Source: Centropus unirufus
Lineage: Eukaryota > Chordata > Aves > Cuculiformes > Centropidae
Length of the DNA stretch: 64,000 nt
Reading direction: 5' to 3'
Assembly (NCBI GenBank): GCA_013397695.1
Contig: VYZI01000388.1
Location: 568,744 to 632,743 of the forward strand
A model generated the notes under the pieces. It saw nothing but the letters and a program-made list of their open reading frames with translations. It was not told the origin of the DNA and did no database searches. Each line of letters opens with the position of its first letter. The stretch's first letter is position 1. Below, one piece after another: positions 48,016-60,500 of the stretch. Both the position numbers and the translations under genes were made by a program.

Positions 48016-51000
48016 CCTCCCTCCCACCATCAGCTGGTTCCTTACCTTCCCAACACAGGCAGTCATGCAACTCCAACCAGGATTACAGCCTTTTTTCCTC
48101 ATTAGCACTTGGAGCCACTGCTCAGACCCAAGTCATATTATCTGTGAACCAACTCCGACCTCCAGAACCGTAACAAATTCCGTCCATGCTCATTAGACCA
48201 GTTTTAGGCAGATATTAAAGCAAAATATGCTTTTTGCCCAAAAACGAACCGCAGGGAGAGTTCAGAGAAGCGTTAGTGAAGGCAGTCTTTGATGCTCGAT
48301 TCATTGTGGACATGTCTGCCCCAAGGTCTCTAGATCTTACCCTAGCCCTCCACGCAGCCTAACTCATTAGAAGACAACCTTTAAAAGTGCATAAAGGACA
48401 CCAAAAGAGCCGAACCTCATAATACTTATAGTGTAGCCATCAAGGAGGAGGAGGGAGAAGAAAGATTAAACCACCACATTTCAGGGATGCTCTGGATCAC
48501 TTTCTCCAAAAGCCCCCACACAGGTTCCACGCTGTTTCAAAGGAAATAGATTAAACAGTCCCGCAGAATGGCACATGAATAATGGCTCCAACACCACAAA
48601 ATGGGATTTGTGCTGTGTGGTCCTTTCTGAGACCTTAACACGAAAGTCTGGCTGCTCATATGACTGAAAATTCAAGTTTTAAGGCAACTACACTGCTTCT
48701 TTCATGTCAATCGCCAACACGCTTTTATTTAATAAAAAATAATAGCAAATTTTATCCCCAGCATCTGTTTATCTGACATTTGGAAATAGATTCATGGAGT
48801 ATTTGAGAAGCAGGGATCAAACACCCGAAATAAATCTGCCTTCTCTTAGTCTGAGTGTCCTTTGTTTGTCCGGCCCAGCTTATTGCCCATCAGGTGCTGA
48901 TGGCAACTGCCAGAGGAACGAGGAAGAGGGATAAATTTAAGTTAAGGACGCACTTGCATACATCAGGAAGACCAAAATCCTAGCAAGTTTCATGGTAAAG
49001 ATGCAAAACGTCACACAATTCAGACTAAAACCTCAAATATAGTGATACTAATAATTCCAGATTAAAATAGATATACATATATATTCAGGTGGATCGATAA
49101 GAGATGATGAAGGGGACAATATCAACTTCTCAGCTCCAAGTTCTGCACTTGTTCCCTGACCCCTGGGACTCTGAGGCTTACTGGTATTGCTGTGGTAATT
49201 CCTCTTTTGCAGCACAACTACAGCCACATGGGTGCCACAACATCTCACCAAGAAGTATTCCTCTTCTTTGTCTTCTCCTGCAAAGCCGGAGTGAGTCAAA
49301 GTGAACTCCTTTGAAGCTGACATCCAGCAGGAACTGGTTGCTCCGTCGGGTTGGCTCGTGTTCCACGACGAGTTCAGCCCCGGTGATAGCAGAAAGCAAA
49401 ACCGGGATGAGCTTCAAATGGCAGCAGAGCCATTCTTGCCCGCCTTGAAGGCCACTTTCTGCTGAGGCAGGAACACGTGCAGCCCAGGCCGACGGCCTCC
49501 ACTCATCGTGACGTGTTAAACAAAACGCTTCCTTGACTCCTAAAGGCTCCGGTCCCCAAAGTGAGCAAGTCTCAAGTCACCACATCAGTCTTCTGTTTAT
49601 TTCTTTAATGTCGCTTTTTCAAATAGTGCCTGCGTAGTCCAAGAGAGCGTCGTCTCACTTCACACCTCTCATTTTGGCCAGCTGCAGCACTGCAGGCACA
49701 CACAATCGTCACAACCTCCATCGGACGCTAAATCTAGGCTAAACCAGATTTGATTAATAATCAAATCTGATATTCACTTGCATGGGAACAAACACCTGTT
49801 GTTGCTGGTGGCATTAAAGCAAGGCTCAAGAGATCTGGCTCCTGGCCTTGGAGAACACGGACAGAGATCTACCACATCCCTGCGGAACAGCTCAGCCAGG
49901 ATTCGCCGTACAGGAGCACAGGGAATGACGCTTTCTAAAGCGCAGGTTAAATCCTGCTCCGTGATCATCTGGCACACGGCCTCAACTAAACTACAAAGTT
50001 CCTATGTTTGTACACCATGATGCTTAAGAAACTTAAAAAAAAATAATCAAAGCAACAAAAAACACTCAAAAGAGAACGGAAGAGAAAAAAAACCAACACC
50101 TTTCAAAATCGGATTAAGACTCCTACGGTTCCTGAGACACCTGTGGGGTCTCACTGCTTCGGCTCCTCGTGCTCTCCAGGGACGCGCAGTGCTTCAGGCA
50201 GGACGAAAAGGGACAGCACCGGGAGAAATGGCTTTAGCAGAGTGTGTTCAGAGCAGCCTTTTCCCAAAAATCCAACATCCTGACCAATGACTGCGCAGCC
50301 CTGCAGCCACAAGCACGTCCACACACAAACGGAACCACGACACAACGCTCCAGTGACTGAAGCCTGGCTGCTGGAAGGAGATGATAATGTATTTAAAACA
50401 GGACTGGGAGGTACATTCCTGCAGACGGGCCTGGAGGGAAAGGGACCTTTCATTGTTTCAGCACAATTAATTCATGAAGTGAATACAAACTGGATTTCTG
50501 AACAGTCACCCTTCAGTTTTTGGTCCACCTACACAAACCACATTTACAAGGGAGAACAAACGGCTGACTTGATCTCGGGTAAGTCCAGAATGGAACAATT
50601 CTTTCTGCCCAGGCTTCCAGAAGTTGCATAGAAGAGTGAAACAGAAATAACGTGAAAACGTCTGTGAAAGCAGGAAATAATGCAACTTTCTTCCACGCAA
50701 GTCATTCAAGAAATTATAAAGACTGATTCTTCTCATTGCGCGGGAGTCAATTATTTCATGGCACCGTGGATGCATCGCATCAAGGCACCCCTTGGAGATG
50801 TCTGATCAGCGATGGGAGAGAGCAGGGACCAGAAAATATGCTTGAATAAAAGAGCCACACACCTTTACCTGGTGGAGCAACCTTTACCTGGTGGGTCTTC
50901 TTCACATAACAGTTTTCAAGAGAATCTAGATTTCAGTTTCAGACCAGGAATCAGAATTATTTGGTAAATAAATAAAGGGCTTCAGTCCCCGCTCCAACCA

Positions 51001-51761
51001 GACAACTAATTAATCACACCGACATCTGCCTTAAGGACTTAGCTTAATCTGAATTTATTAACGTGATGGAAAATGGCTCTTTTAGAAGCCAAAGGAAGGG
51101 GTTTAAATGAGATTTAACATTGGTTTCATTCCTGTTGTCCCTCTTTGTTTTCATCTAGTAGCCTGGATTATTTTAACTAGACTTATTTTGACAACCACAT
51201 CTGCTATAATATTTTTTTTTTCTATATTTATAAAGAAAAGTTATATATTTATACAATCCAGGCTACATTTCTTCCCAAATGAAGTCAAACACATCTGTCA
51301 CAGTACAGTTTTATGTATGCATTTTATATATAAAAGCATATTTCTATATTAGATCTGTACTTTCAATATTTATAAATATCTAAAAATACAAAGCTTTCTC
51401 CAAAGATTTTATTTGTATGGAGAAAAAAAAATGCACATACTTGGAGAGAAGCCATCTGTGGGAAGAGCATGGCACTGCTTCTACAACTGGCACTGCCTTC
51501 CTCATCTCCCAAGTGGATATTTTGCCTCTGATCTCCACAATTCTGAGGGTGTCTGTGCAGCCCCAGCCGCAGCCCCCGCGCACTCTGGGTGGTGTCTCCA
51601 GGGGCCCCAGGTCAGCCAGGACCAACTTGCACGGACAAGAGTGGGGGTGAAGAGGGCTCGGGAGCCACCCAGGGACTTGGATCATTTGTTGGAGTTTGTA
51701 CTCAATGCCATTTTCCCAGCTTTTCCAGGGATCCTCGGGGGATTCACATTTCCCTGGCAAT
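48016..51761. other. Upstream intron or 5' flank, nothing recognised
   Basis: Mixed composition, AT-rich after 51100. Frames on the minus strand around 49048-49417 looked protein-like at first but contradict each other in frame and carry no known motif. Confidence 0.5.
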
Positions 51762-52104
51762 ATGAGGGGAGAGCTCATCCCTGCCTCCAAGTGCCTGGAA
51801 GGAGGGGGTGGAGAGGTGGGTGCTGGGCTCTTCTCCCAAGGGCCAGGGGATGGGATGAGGGGGAATGGCCTCAAGCTGTGCCAGGGCAGGGTCAGGTTGG
51901 ACATGAGGAAAGAATTCTTCCCTGCAAGGGTCCTGAGGCCCTGGCAGAGGCTGCACAGGGAGGGGTGGAGTCCCCATCCCTGGAGGGGTTTGAAAGCTGG
52001 GGGGATGAGGAGCTCAGGGATCTGGATTAGTGGTGGACAGGGACGGTTGGACTCGATGATCTCAGAGGTCTTCTCCAACCTGGGGATTCCATGATTCTAT
52101 GAAG
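51762..52104 (+). mobile_element. CR1 LINE 3' fragment
   Basis: Sense GC-rich copy from AGGGGAGAGCTCATCCCTGC to GGGGATTCCATGATTCTATG, about 360 bp before the assembly gap. Confidence 0.92.
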
Positions 52105-52463
52105 AAGCCTCTATAAAATAATTGACCAATTAGTGAGTATTTATAGTCTGTGTTGCCATTCGTTATCATGTAAATATACCAAAGACTGATAAGGTCATCT
52201 AAAAGTCCCTCGATAAAACTAATTAATGAATAAATTCGCACTGCAGGTAGATTTTATGGTTCTCAAAGCTGGCTGGCAGCCAGTGCCTCTCACTAACCCA
52301 TCCCAGTTTGTTACTGGTGTCTATCCCAGCACTAATTGTCTCCAAGAGAGTGTCCATCCTCACGGAGCTGCTGGGGAGGTAAGGCAGGACACGTCCCCCT
52401 GGTAGATGTCAGCCGAGCTACCAGGCAGAAGACTGGATTCATGTCGATGTTGGAGATGACTCG

Positions 52464-53118
52464 NNNNNNNNNNNNNNNNNNNNNNNNNNNNNNNNNNNNN
52501 NNNNNNNNNNNNNNNNNNNNNNNNNNNNNNNNNNNNNNNNNNNNNNNNNNNNNNNNNNNNNNNNNNNNNNNNNNNNNNNNNNNNNNNNNNNNNNNNNNNN
52601 NNNNNNNNNNNNNNNNNNNNNNNNNNNNNNNNNNNNNNNNNNNNNNNNNNNNNNNNNNNNNNNNNNNNNNNNNNNNNNNNNNNNNNNNNNNNNNNNNNNN
52701 NNNNNNNNNNNNNNNNNNNNNNNNNNNNNNNNNNNNNNNNNNNNNNNNNNNNNNNNNNNNNNNNNNNNNNNNNNNNNNNNNNNNNNNNNNNNNNNNNNNN
52801 NNNNNNNNNNNNNNNNNNNNNNNNNNNNNNNNNNNNNNNNNNNNNNNNNNNNNNNNNNNNNNNNNNNNNNNNNNNNNNNNNNNNNNNNNNNNNNNNNNNN
52901 NNNNNNNNNNNNNNNNNNNNNNNNNNNNNNNNNNNNNNNNNNNNNNNNNNNNNNNNNNNNNNNNNNNNNNNNNNNNNNNNNNNNNNNNNNNNNNNNNNNN
53001 NNNNNNNNNNNNNNNNNNNNNNNNNNNNNNNNNNNNNNNNNNNNNNNNNNNNNNNNNNNNNNNNNNNNNNNNNNNNNNNNNNNNNNNNNNNNNNNNNNNN
53101 NNNNNNNNNNNNNNNNNN
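52464..53118. other. Assembly gap (655 N)
   Basis: A run of undetermined bases from 52464 to 53118, bounded on the right by a pentanucleotide repeat. Long open frames spanning this stretch are artefacts of the Ns. Confidence 0.99.
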
Positions 53119-53180
53119 ATAGAATAGAATAGAATAGAATAGAATAGAATAGAATAGAATAGAATAGAATAGAATAGAAT
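53119..53180. repeat. Pentanucleotide microsatellite (ATAGA)n
   Basis: About 12 uninterrupted units of ATAGA directly abut the assembly gap, so the true array is probably longer and caused the gap. Confidence 0.97.
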
Positions 53181-53767
53181 ATATAATTAAATACTTACAT
53201 ACACATACATGCACGTATAAAAATATATCCCTGTACAAAGTTTAAATTAAAATATTCTAATGGCCCAGGAAAAAAATAAAAAAAGAGAAAAAGAACAGTT
53301 GGTTTCTCACTAATAAAAATGTATGTGGACAATAGCATCAAGAATTACAAAAAAAATAAATCAATGTACTGTAGTGCATCTGGGACAAAGTCAGTTAAGG
53401 GAAGTTAAGGAAAAAAAAACGTTCTCTGCTAGACACCTGACTAAATTTTTGTTATTTTTGAGAAATTGGAGCAGGATCCTTCATGCCTCCCTGAAACAAC
53501 TCAGAATCCTGGGGCAAAGGCTTCTCTGCCCCGGCACCTTCCTCGTTTGTGGCCAGCTCTGGTGCCACTGCGGCTTCCCGGAGCCCTGCCAGCAGCAGCC
53601 ACCTGAAATAAGCTGGGAGTGGCTCTTTTTCAGACCCTGCAAGCAGGGGTGAAAACATCGCAAAAAAAAAAGTTATTTTACTCTGTGTGAAAGAAATTGA
53701 GGTCGTGCAGAAGGGGAAGCACTGGAGGATTCAAAGGTATGGAAGAAAAATACTGTATAATTTAACA

Positions 53768-53846
53768 GAAAGAAAAGAAGAATGAGAAAGGAGACAGTGA
53801 AAAAGGGAAGATGGAAGAAATGAGGAGAAAAAAGGGGAAAAATATA
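53768..53846. repeat. Purine-rich low-complexity tract
   Basis: Almost only A and G on the plus strand for about 80 bp, irregular in unit. No gene signal. Confidence 0.7.
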
Positions 53847-54429
53847 TTTGTGGATGTTCCTAGAAGGGTTCGTTGAAGGGGAATTCCACTGTGCTACTCT
53901 CCAAACATTCAGTGCTCCCCAAAGATGACATGAACAGAAGGATAATGGTGTAGAAATGTTAAGGAACGCTGCTCGGAACACACGTGTCTATCCAGTGCTT
54001 GCTATCCAAGAGATGAAAGCAGTCATGAGCAGCAGGGCACCTCAGGCAAGGGCTGGGAAGTTGATCTGGAAGGATCCCGTTTCCCAGAGCCCCAGTCCTC
54101 CAGCACACCTTAGGGCACGCTCAGCAGCCAGAGAGACAAGGGCTACAAGGTCTGCGGGTCCCTGGAAAGCAGCGAGGCCAATACAACGTGCATTTAAGAA
54201 GCATCCTGCTCCATGCCGAGCAGGAAACGAGCCCAGAGAGAAGCCCAGGCACTGTCAGCACCAGTCTGTTCACCAAGATCTCAAACTGGCATGAAAGCAA
54301 CAGATTTTGGTCTGGAGAGGATGAACATGCCCATCCCCTTTGCTTATTTGAAGAGTGATGAATCCGTTAGATGCTCATTAAAAGCTCCCTTGAATTTTAA
54401 GGCAATGAACCCCTGCTTTTGAACAGCAG

Positions 54430-54459
54430 AGACAAGACCAAGACAAGACAAGACCAAGG
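54430..54459. repeat. Short imperfect ACAAG repeat
   Basis: GACAAGACCAAGACAAGACA-type units over about 30 bp. No other feature nearby. Confidence 0.7.
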
Positions 54460-55015
54460 CACCATCTATGAACTACTGAGGCAGCCACTAAGCCCTGGCA
54501 GGAGCGTGGAAGGCGATGGGTTAAACCTTTCAGCTGGTAATGGTCTAAGCTCTGTATTCCAGCGATGGGAAAGAGCTGCACACAGAGTTAGGATATAAAG
54601 ACCTCCTCTGTCTGAACAGGAACGCTCTGTACTCCTTCGCTCCTCTTATCCCCAGGATTCAATAAAACCAAGACTACATGACCGAAGCAGCAGAGACACT
54701 CCGAGATCAAGCCCAGATTAAACCAAATTACTGGCATCGTCACCAAAGGAACAAGAGCTCTGGAACAGAAACAAACCGTTCCTCTCCACTGACAGCTGAA
54801 TACAACAAAGGCAGTGTAATCTTTCTTGAAAGGAGTTGTGATACGGATAGCCATTTCGGCAGATTAGAGCCATTTATCAGATTTCAGCAGATCAAGAGGC
54901 TCAGCGAGAGAGCAATGCCCTGTTGACTTGTGGTTTTTGGTTATCAGAAGACAAGCAGAAACAAACTGATTTTCCTGGCTATTTTCAGATTTTGCTTTTA
55001 CTGGAAGGGACACAG

Positions 55016-55700
55016 CATCGTTAAATGGTTTGGGTTGGAAGGGACCTTAAAGATCATCCAGTTCCACCCCCTGCCATGGGCAGGGACACCTCCCACCGGA
55101 TCAGGCTGCTCAAGCCCCATCCAACCTGGCCTTGAACTCTTCCAAGGAGGGGGCTGCCACAACCTCCTGGGCAACCTGGGCCAGTGTTTCACCACCCTCA
55201 GTGTCAAGATTTTCCTTCTAATGTGTAGCCTAAACCTTTCCCTCTCCAATTTAAAGCCATTCCCCCTCATCCTATCACTCCACACCCTTGTAAAAGGTCC
55301 CTCCCAGCTTTCTTGTGGATCCCTTCCAGTCCTGGAAGCCGCTCTTAGGTCTCCTTGGAGCTTTCTCTTCTCCAGGATGAACACCCCCAGCTCTCCCAGC
55401 CTGGCCTCAGAGCAGAGGGGCTCCAGCCCTCGGATCATGATCGTGGCCTCTTGACCAATTCCAACAGTTCCATCTCCTGATGTTGGGGACTCCAGAGCTG
55501 GCCCTAGGGCTCCAGGCGGGGTCTCGGAGGGGCAGGATCCCCTCCGTCCCTGCTGGCCCCACCGCTCTGGGTGCAGCCCAGGACTCGGTGGGTTCTGGGC
55601 TGGGAGCACCCATCTCCAGCTCACGCTGAGCTCCTCATCAAAGAGCACTCAAGTCCTTCTCCTCAGGGCTGCTCTCGGGCCGTTATCCCACATCCTGTAC
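55016..55700 (-). mobile_element. CR1 LINE fragment, long
   Basis: Antisense copy of nearly 700 bp. After the standard 3' block it continues through CTCCAGCCCTCGGATCATGA, a GGGGACTCCAGAGCTGGCCC block and TGCAGCCCAGGACTCGGTGG. The left end around 55700 is approximate. Confidence 0.88.
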
Positions 55701-56365
55701 TGAAAGACGACGGCTACTCAGTGCCCAGATTTCCAGAGTAAACTGGGTCTTGTAGCTACCTCCTCCCTTCACACAATTCATGCTCAGCACCACGGGGGCA
55801 CCAAGGGCTGCAGAGCAGCCACTCATGGTCACACCAGGCAGCTCAGAGCGCAGTTAACCCCTACACCACCAGCACTGTTAAGGAGATGCTGCCATGTTTT
55901 GCAGCTCTGAGGTCCCACGGCCAGGGCTGGAGGTTCCTCCTTCAGGACGTGCAGCGTTGGCAGAGCTGCTGGTCGCACCGCGAGGAGCCCTTCAGCTGGC
56001 GGTGGGGAACTCAGGACACCTTGAGTGTCTTGAAACGCAAAGGTGCGTCAGACACCTCCCACCCCAGGCTGACTGCCCCCTCCCCAGGGAAAGGGCCCCA
56101 GGCCATCAGACACCTGTAAGAGGTCCTAAAGCCAGGTACGATGAAGTCAACCCCAGGGAGGCTGGTCTTAATCAAAGCCCAGTGCAACCCAAGCACTGAC
56201 TGCAGCAATCCCCAGGTACCTCCTGGTGGTGGGAAATCACCCATGACCAGATTATATTCAGGCTTGTGAAGGCCACAGTAACAAGGGCACGGACAATTCC
56301 ACTGCTCCAGGGTAACATCTGATTTTATTATTTTCCAGGAACTCGTAAAACACCCAGTCAAAACC

Positions 56366-56478
56366 TCCTGCCTTTCCTCCCACCTCTTAGGTTTTCCCGT
56401 GTTTTATTTTCCCTTCCCCAGCTCCTTCCCCTCCACCCCTTTCCCTGCTTCCTCTTATTCTTCCCTGCTCTCTCTCTA
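56366..56478. repeat. Polypyrimidine tract
   Basis: About 110 bp almost free of purines on the plus strand (runs of C and T with a few interruptions). No exon is recognisable beside it. Confidence 0.7.
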
Positions 56479-57552
56479 CAAGGAGGTGATGAATTCCTGC
56501 ACTCAAAGCTGTCTCCACTACAGCAAAAAAAATCAGTAAGGAGCAGTTTGGAACTACAACAGACCGCAAGGATTTTCCTTCTCCAGTTAGCTCCTGCTTT
56601 TCTAAGAGCCATGTTTACACAAGGACCAAACAAAGCTGAGTCTGAGCTCTGTCCTTTCTTTATTGGCAGGGAGGGGAGACAAAAGCCTTGGAAGCTTAAA
56701 GCTAAAACCACATTTAAAGCTATGCAAATTCACTAAGAAAATGCAAATATAATCAAGGGGACTGAAGCCCCAGTTCTGGCTGAGACACTTGGAGAGACCA
56801 GCAGAGCAATTCTATCATTTCTACCAGTCAAAAGGAAATAAAAGTTGTCTTTTTCCTTGCAGCTATGGCAAAGTGCACACTTGCTGCACCGACCAGGGCG
56901 GTACTTCTGTTTGACAAGGCTCAGATGAAGAAACGGGGTATGAGGAACTGAAAACAACCCACCACAAACCCTCACACTGTTTGTGTCTCCCCGCGGGGCT
57001 CAGGTTCACATCAGAGCTGTGTGACACCACCCAAGAGCAGCAGCACCCACACACGCCAAGTCCAACCACAAAGCAGGCACGCCGGTAGCTGGAAACCGCA
57101 TTCAGGAGCGGGGCGAAGTCTTGTTGACTTACCCACAGCTCTGCTCCCCTCACTCAAGAACGGGTACAAAATCCCAGGCAGATATGGGTAAGAGGCAGCT
57201 TTTTTCACAGCGAGTTGCCAGGCTCATGCCCGAGATCTGACCTTGCAGATCAGCGTGAAGCTGTCCTTGCTCTGAAGGACTATCTTCCATTAACACTATT
57301 TAGAGGGAGAAGAACTAGAGGACGCGTAGTTAACGGCACCACATAGAAAATATTACTGAAGTTAAAAAAAAAAGAGACTCTTCTTAGAAAGTGTAAAACA
57401 TCCTAGAAAAGTTTTGAGAAGTAATTAAAGCCATATGGAAAATTACTTCTCCTTTTTCCACAGCCATGCCTAGAACCAGCAGCTCTCGCTAAAGCTGGAG
57501 AGCTTCTCTACACAAATAACAGCTTCTACTATACCCAACATATAGCAAATAT

Positions 57553-57956
57553 GTCACCCCTCTGCCATAAGGCCAGGCTCAGAGAGCTGGGGCTGCTCCG
57601 CCTGGAGAGGAGAAGGCTCCAGGGAGACCTTAGAGCAGCTTCCAGGGCTGAAAGGAGCTCCTCAAGAAAGCGAGGGAGGGGCTTTTTCCAAGGTCACGGA
57701 GTGATAGGATGAGGCTTTGAATCGGAAGGGGAAAGATTTAGATCAGACATTAGGAAGAAATTCTTCACGATGAGGGTGGGGAGGCCCTGGCCCAGGGAAG
57801 CTGTGGCTGCCCCATCCCTGGAGGTGTTCAAGGCCAGGTTGGATGGGGCTTGGAGCCCCTGATCCAGCAGGAGGTGTCCCTGCCCATGGCAGGGCAGGTT
57901 GGAACTGAATGGGCTTTGAGGTCCCTTCCAACCCAAACCATTCCATGATTCTGTAT
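57553..57956 (+). mobile_element. CR1 LINE 3' fragment
   Basis: Sense copy from TCACCCCTCTGCCATAAGGC to CCATTCCATGATTCTGTATC, same subfamily as 44344-44880. Confidence 0.92.
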
Positions 57957-60349
57957 CACAGAACTATGACCCAGAACTGCCCTTCTAGTCTTCAGGGAAC
58001 AAAAGAGAACAGTGGATTTGAATTACATCTTGTGTCCGAAAGCCACTCCCAGTGTTAGTGTAACCCACCATGCTAAGCACAAGGAGAATCTTAGGACAGG
58101 AGTTAGACTGCCCAAGATAATCAAACTATCGCTGGTGGCTGAAGAAGCAGATTTTCTAAAATAACGGCCTACACTACCGACCCAGGGAGAGGAAAGTGAT
58201 TCTGAAGGCCTTCAGAGGTAGATTGTGTACCTAACACCAGGCACCTCAGCCAAAGGAAAAAAACCACCCAAACAGGAAAAAGAAAGCGACCACAACTATC
58301 TCAAAGAATTCCATCTGCTGACAATAAATTCAACGGCTTGGCCTGTGCAGTGGGTGAATCATAGATCAGTAAGATCATTTTCTGTTTGTCTCTCTCAAAT
58401 AATGAGAAAACTTGACCAAGCTTGCTCGGTACATCCTGCGAGTGTGATCAATCCCGATCAACAGCACCAGCTCCTCGCTGTTTCTCTAAATAGTAGTACC
58501 CAAATTAAAAATGGGCAGTAGGGTAAAAGATTGGAGAATCCCTGCATCTCTCACCGAAGAATCAACCCTTCATATCTGCTGACGCTTCACATGATAAAAA
58601 TTGCACTTAGCAGCTGGGACATTCTACAGCAAACTCCTGGCCTGAAAAATTTTAGTCTGGATTCAAATGTCTCTTTGCTACTCAAATCCAAATTATTATT
58701 TTCCTGCACCCCCTAAAGGTTTTAATTTGTTCATTTCTCCTTTCCTATCCATATCACTGTTGGTCTAATTTCCTCCCTGCTTGAGGCAGCCTGCCCACCC
58801 CTCCTCACCTCTCCTACACCACAATCCAGTTCTTTGGCTTCTCCTCCGCTGCACAGGAGCCAAGGAGAGGCAGCCCAGGCCAAGCGAGCAGAGGTCAGGG
58901 TGTTCTACAAGGGAACTGGCTTGGAACAAGTTTTCCTCTTCTCTCTGGGGGACGAGCAGCTTCCCTTCTTTAAGCACTATATTAGAAAATTTAATTCTGT
59001 TATGGGCTGTGTTAATATCTCAGCCAGCTCGGTGAATGAAGTGTGGATTGTTCCCAAGTTTCCCCCTGCGCATCCCAGAATTACATCCCAGAATCTGCAT
59101 TTCTCCATGTCCTGACGCAACACTCGCCCGGCACAAGCCTGGGCAGGGACTTGTCACTCAGTGGGGCTGGGGGAATTACAGCCAGGTTCTTATCATGCAA
59201 TAACACTTTGATTAGCAGCAGATGTTTGATTTGGTTCGGTTTCTCCCTGTCCTCTGATTGACGGTTCAGTCAGGCGATTCAGCACGGGCTCTGGGAGACC
59301 TTCCCTAAACACAGCCAAGAGAAAGTTCTTGCGTCAGTGTAAACCACTAAGACTGTGCACGGCAATAAAAGGACGATCTAGGGATTTGTCCCCTTCTGCC
59401 TCAACACCACCCCCAGCTCTAGCGCTACCCCAGGAACAGCATCATTCCCTGCTATGTTTCCTATCTCCTGGGGCTTTCCCTTCCCCTCGCCCCATTCCCC
59501 ACGGCTCAGGGACCACATGAAGAATCCTGAGGAAAGTCACCGTTTTTGGGTAAGAAGTCGTGACTTTTGGGTAAGTCACGCGCGTGAGGCTGGGCAGAAC
59601 CCGCAGCCTCAGCACCGGCAGAGCCCAAAGCTGGGGAGTGGAGGGCTAAGGGCATGTCCTGGCAGCACAAAGTGCAGGAGGAAGGTAGGAAAGAGCGCAC
59701 GTTCACCCAGAGGAAACCCTCGCTTCAGAGCCTCAGCTGCGCCGATAACAAGTCCTGATAAGTTCCAGCCCTTGGCTTTCGGGAACACACACACAGGATT
59801 TTTTCCATACCACTTTGCACACCTGACCGCAGCCTTTAAAAATCAAGCTGTTGAGCCTTAGTTTATTGACTTCTAGCTTCTATTTAGTTTTCTCCTTTTA
59901 CTTCCTGATTAATTGCAGTAAATTAAGATGCTTTTGGAGCTTGAACTATAGTTTTTCTTTCCTCATTTATAACCAAACCATAAGAACAAACTACTGGCAG
60001 TTTTACATTTGTAATCAGCTTTCCCTGCCAATTAATTCATTTAGTAAGGACAGCATGGAGCCAATAAGGACTTTTTGGGGTTTTAACCATTTATATTATG
60101 GAAAGGACCTGGCTTTTGAGTTACCGAAACAGAACAGATGTTGAAAATTAAGGGAAATTGTCAACTTGATATAGAGTAAGCTACTATATTTTAAAATATA
60201 TCTTAAGTAATGCTTTTCTAGCATGATATCAGCACAGCTGATTTGAAGTACAATAAAATCAGGAAAGAAATAAGAATTAAAAGCATGTTGCTTTACGGAA
60301 AACTGAGGAAAACTGCATGCCCTCAAGCCAGTTCCTCACACATCCCCAC
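57957..60349. other. Upstream intron or 5' flank, nothing recognised
   Basis: No CR1, LTR or convincing exon seen. Confidence 0.5.
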
Positions 60350-60500
60350 GCAGATCCTCCTGCTAGAGGGACCCCCACCCCGCAGTGTGACCCGACGCTG
60401 GACGCGGCCACCCGAGACGCGCGGGCAAAGGGAGGGTTCAACGCTAACGCCTGGCATTGCCAGCCCGATCCCTGGCACAACGCGCCGCAAACACGGGCTG
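60350..60500. promoter_or_regulatory. CpG-rich patch upstream of RNF144A
   Basis: Roughly 17 CG dinucleotides in 150 bp. It lies about 13.6 kb upstream of the first coding exon, where a noncoding first exon or promoter of RNF144A could lie. No transcript evidence is available from sequence alone. Confidence 0.3.

Larger units (their letters stand above)
53181..55015. other. Upstream intron or 5' flank, nothing recognised
   Basis: AT-rich after the microsatellite, with the purine tract and the small ACAAG repeat listed separately. Confidence 0.5.

Noticed and set aside
49048..49417. Protein-like minus-strand frames with acidic and hydrophobic segments
   Set aside because: Two overlapping frames compete, no conserved motif or splice pattern is visible, and the composition is explained by ordinary sequence.
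53119..53180. Regular direct repeats that might suggest a CRISPR-like array
   Set aside because: It is a simple pentanucleotide microsatellite with no spacers, in a vertebrate genome.
52336..53238. Open frames of 263 and 292 codons
   Set aside because: They run through the N gap and contain mostly undetermined residues.
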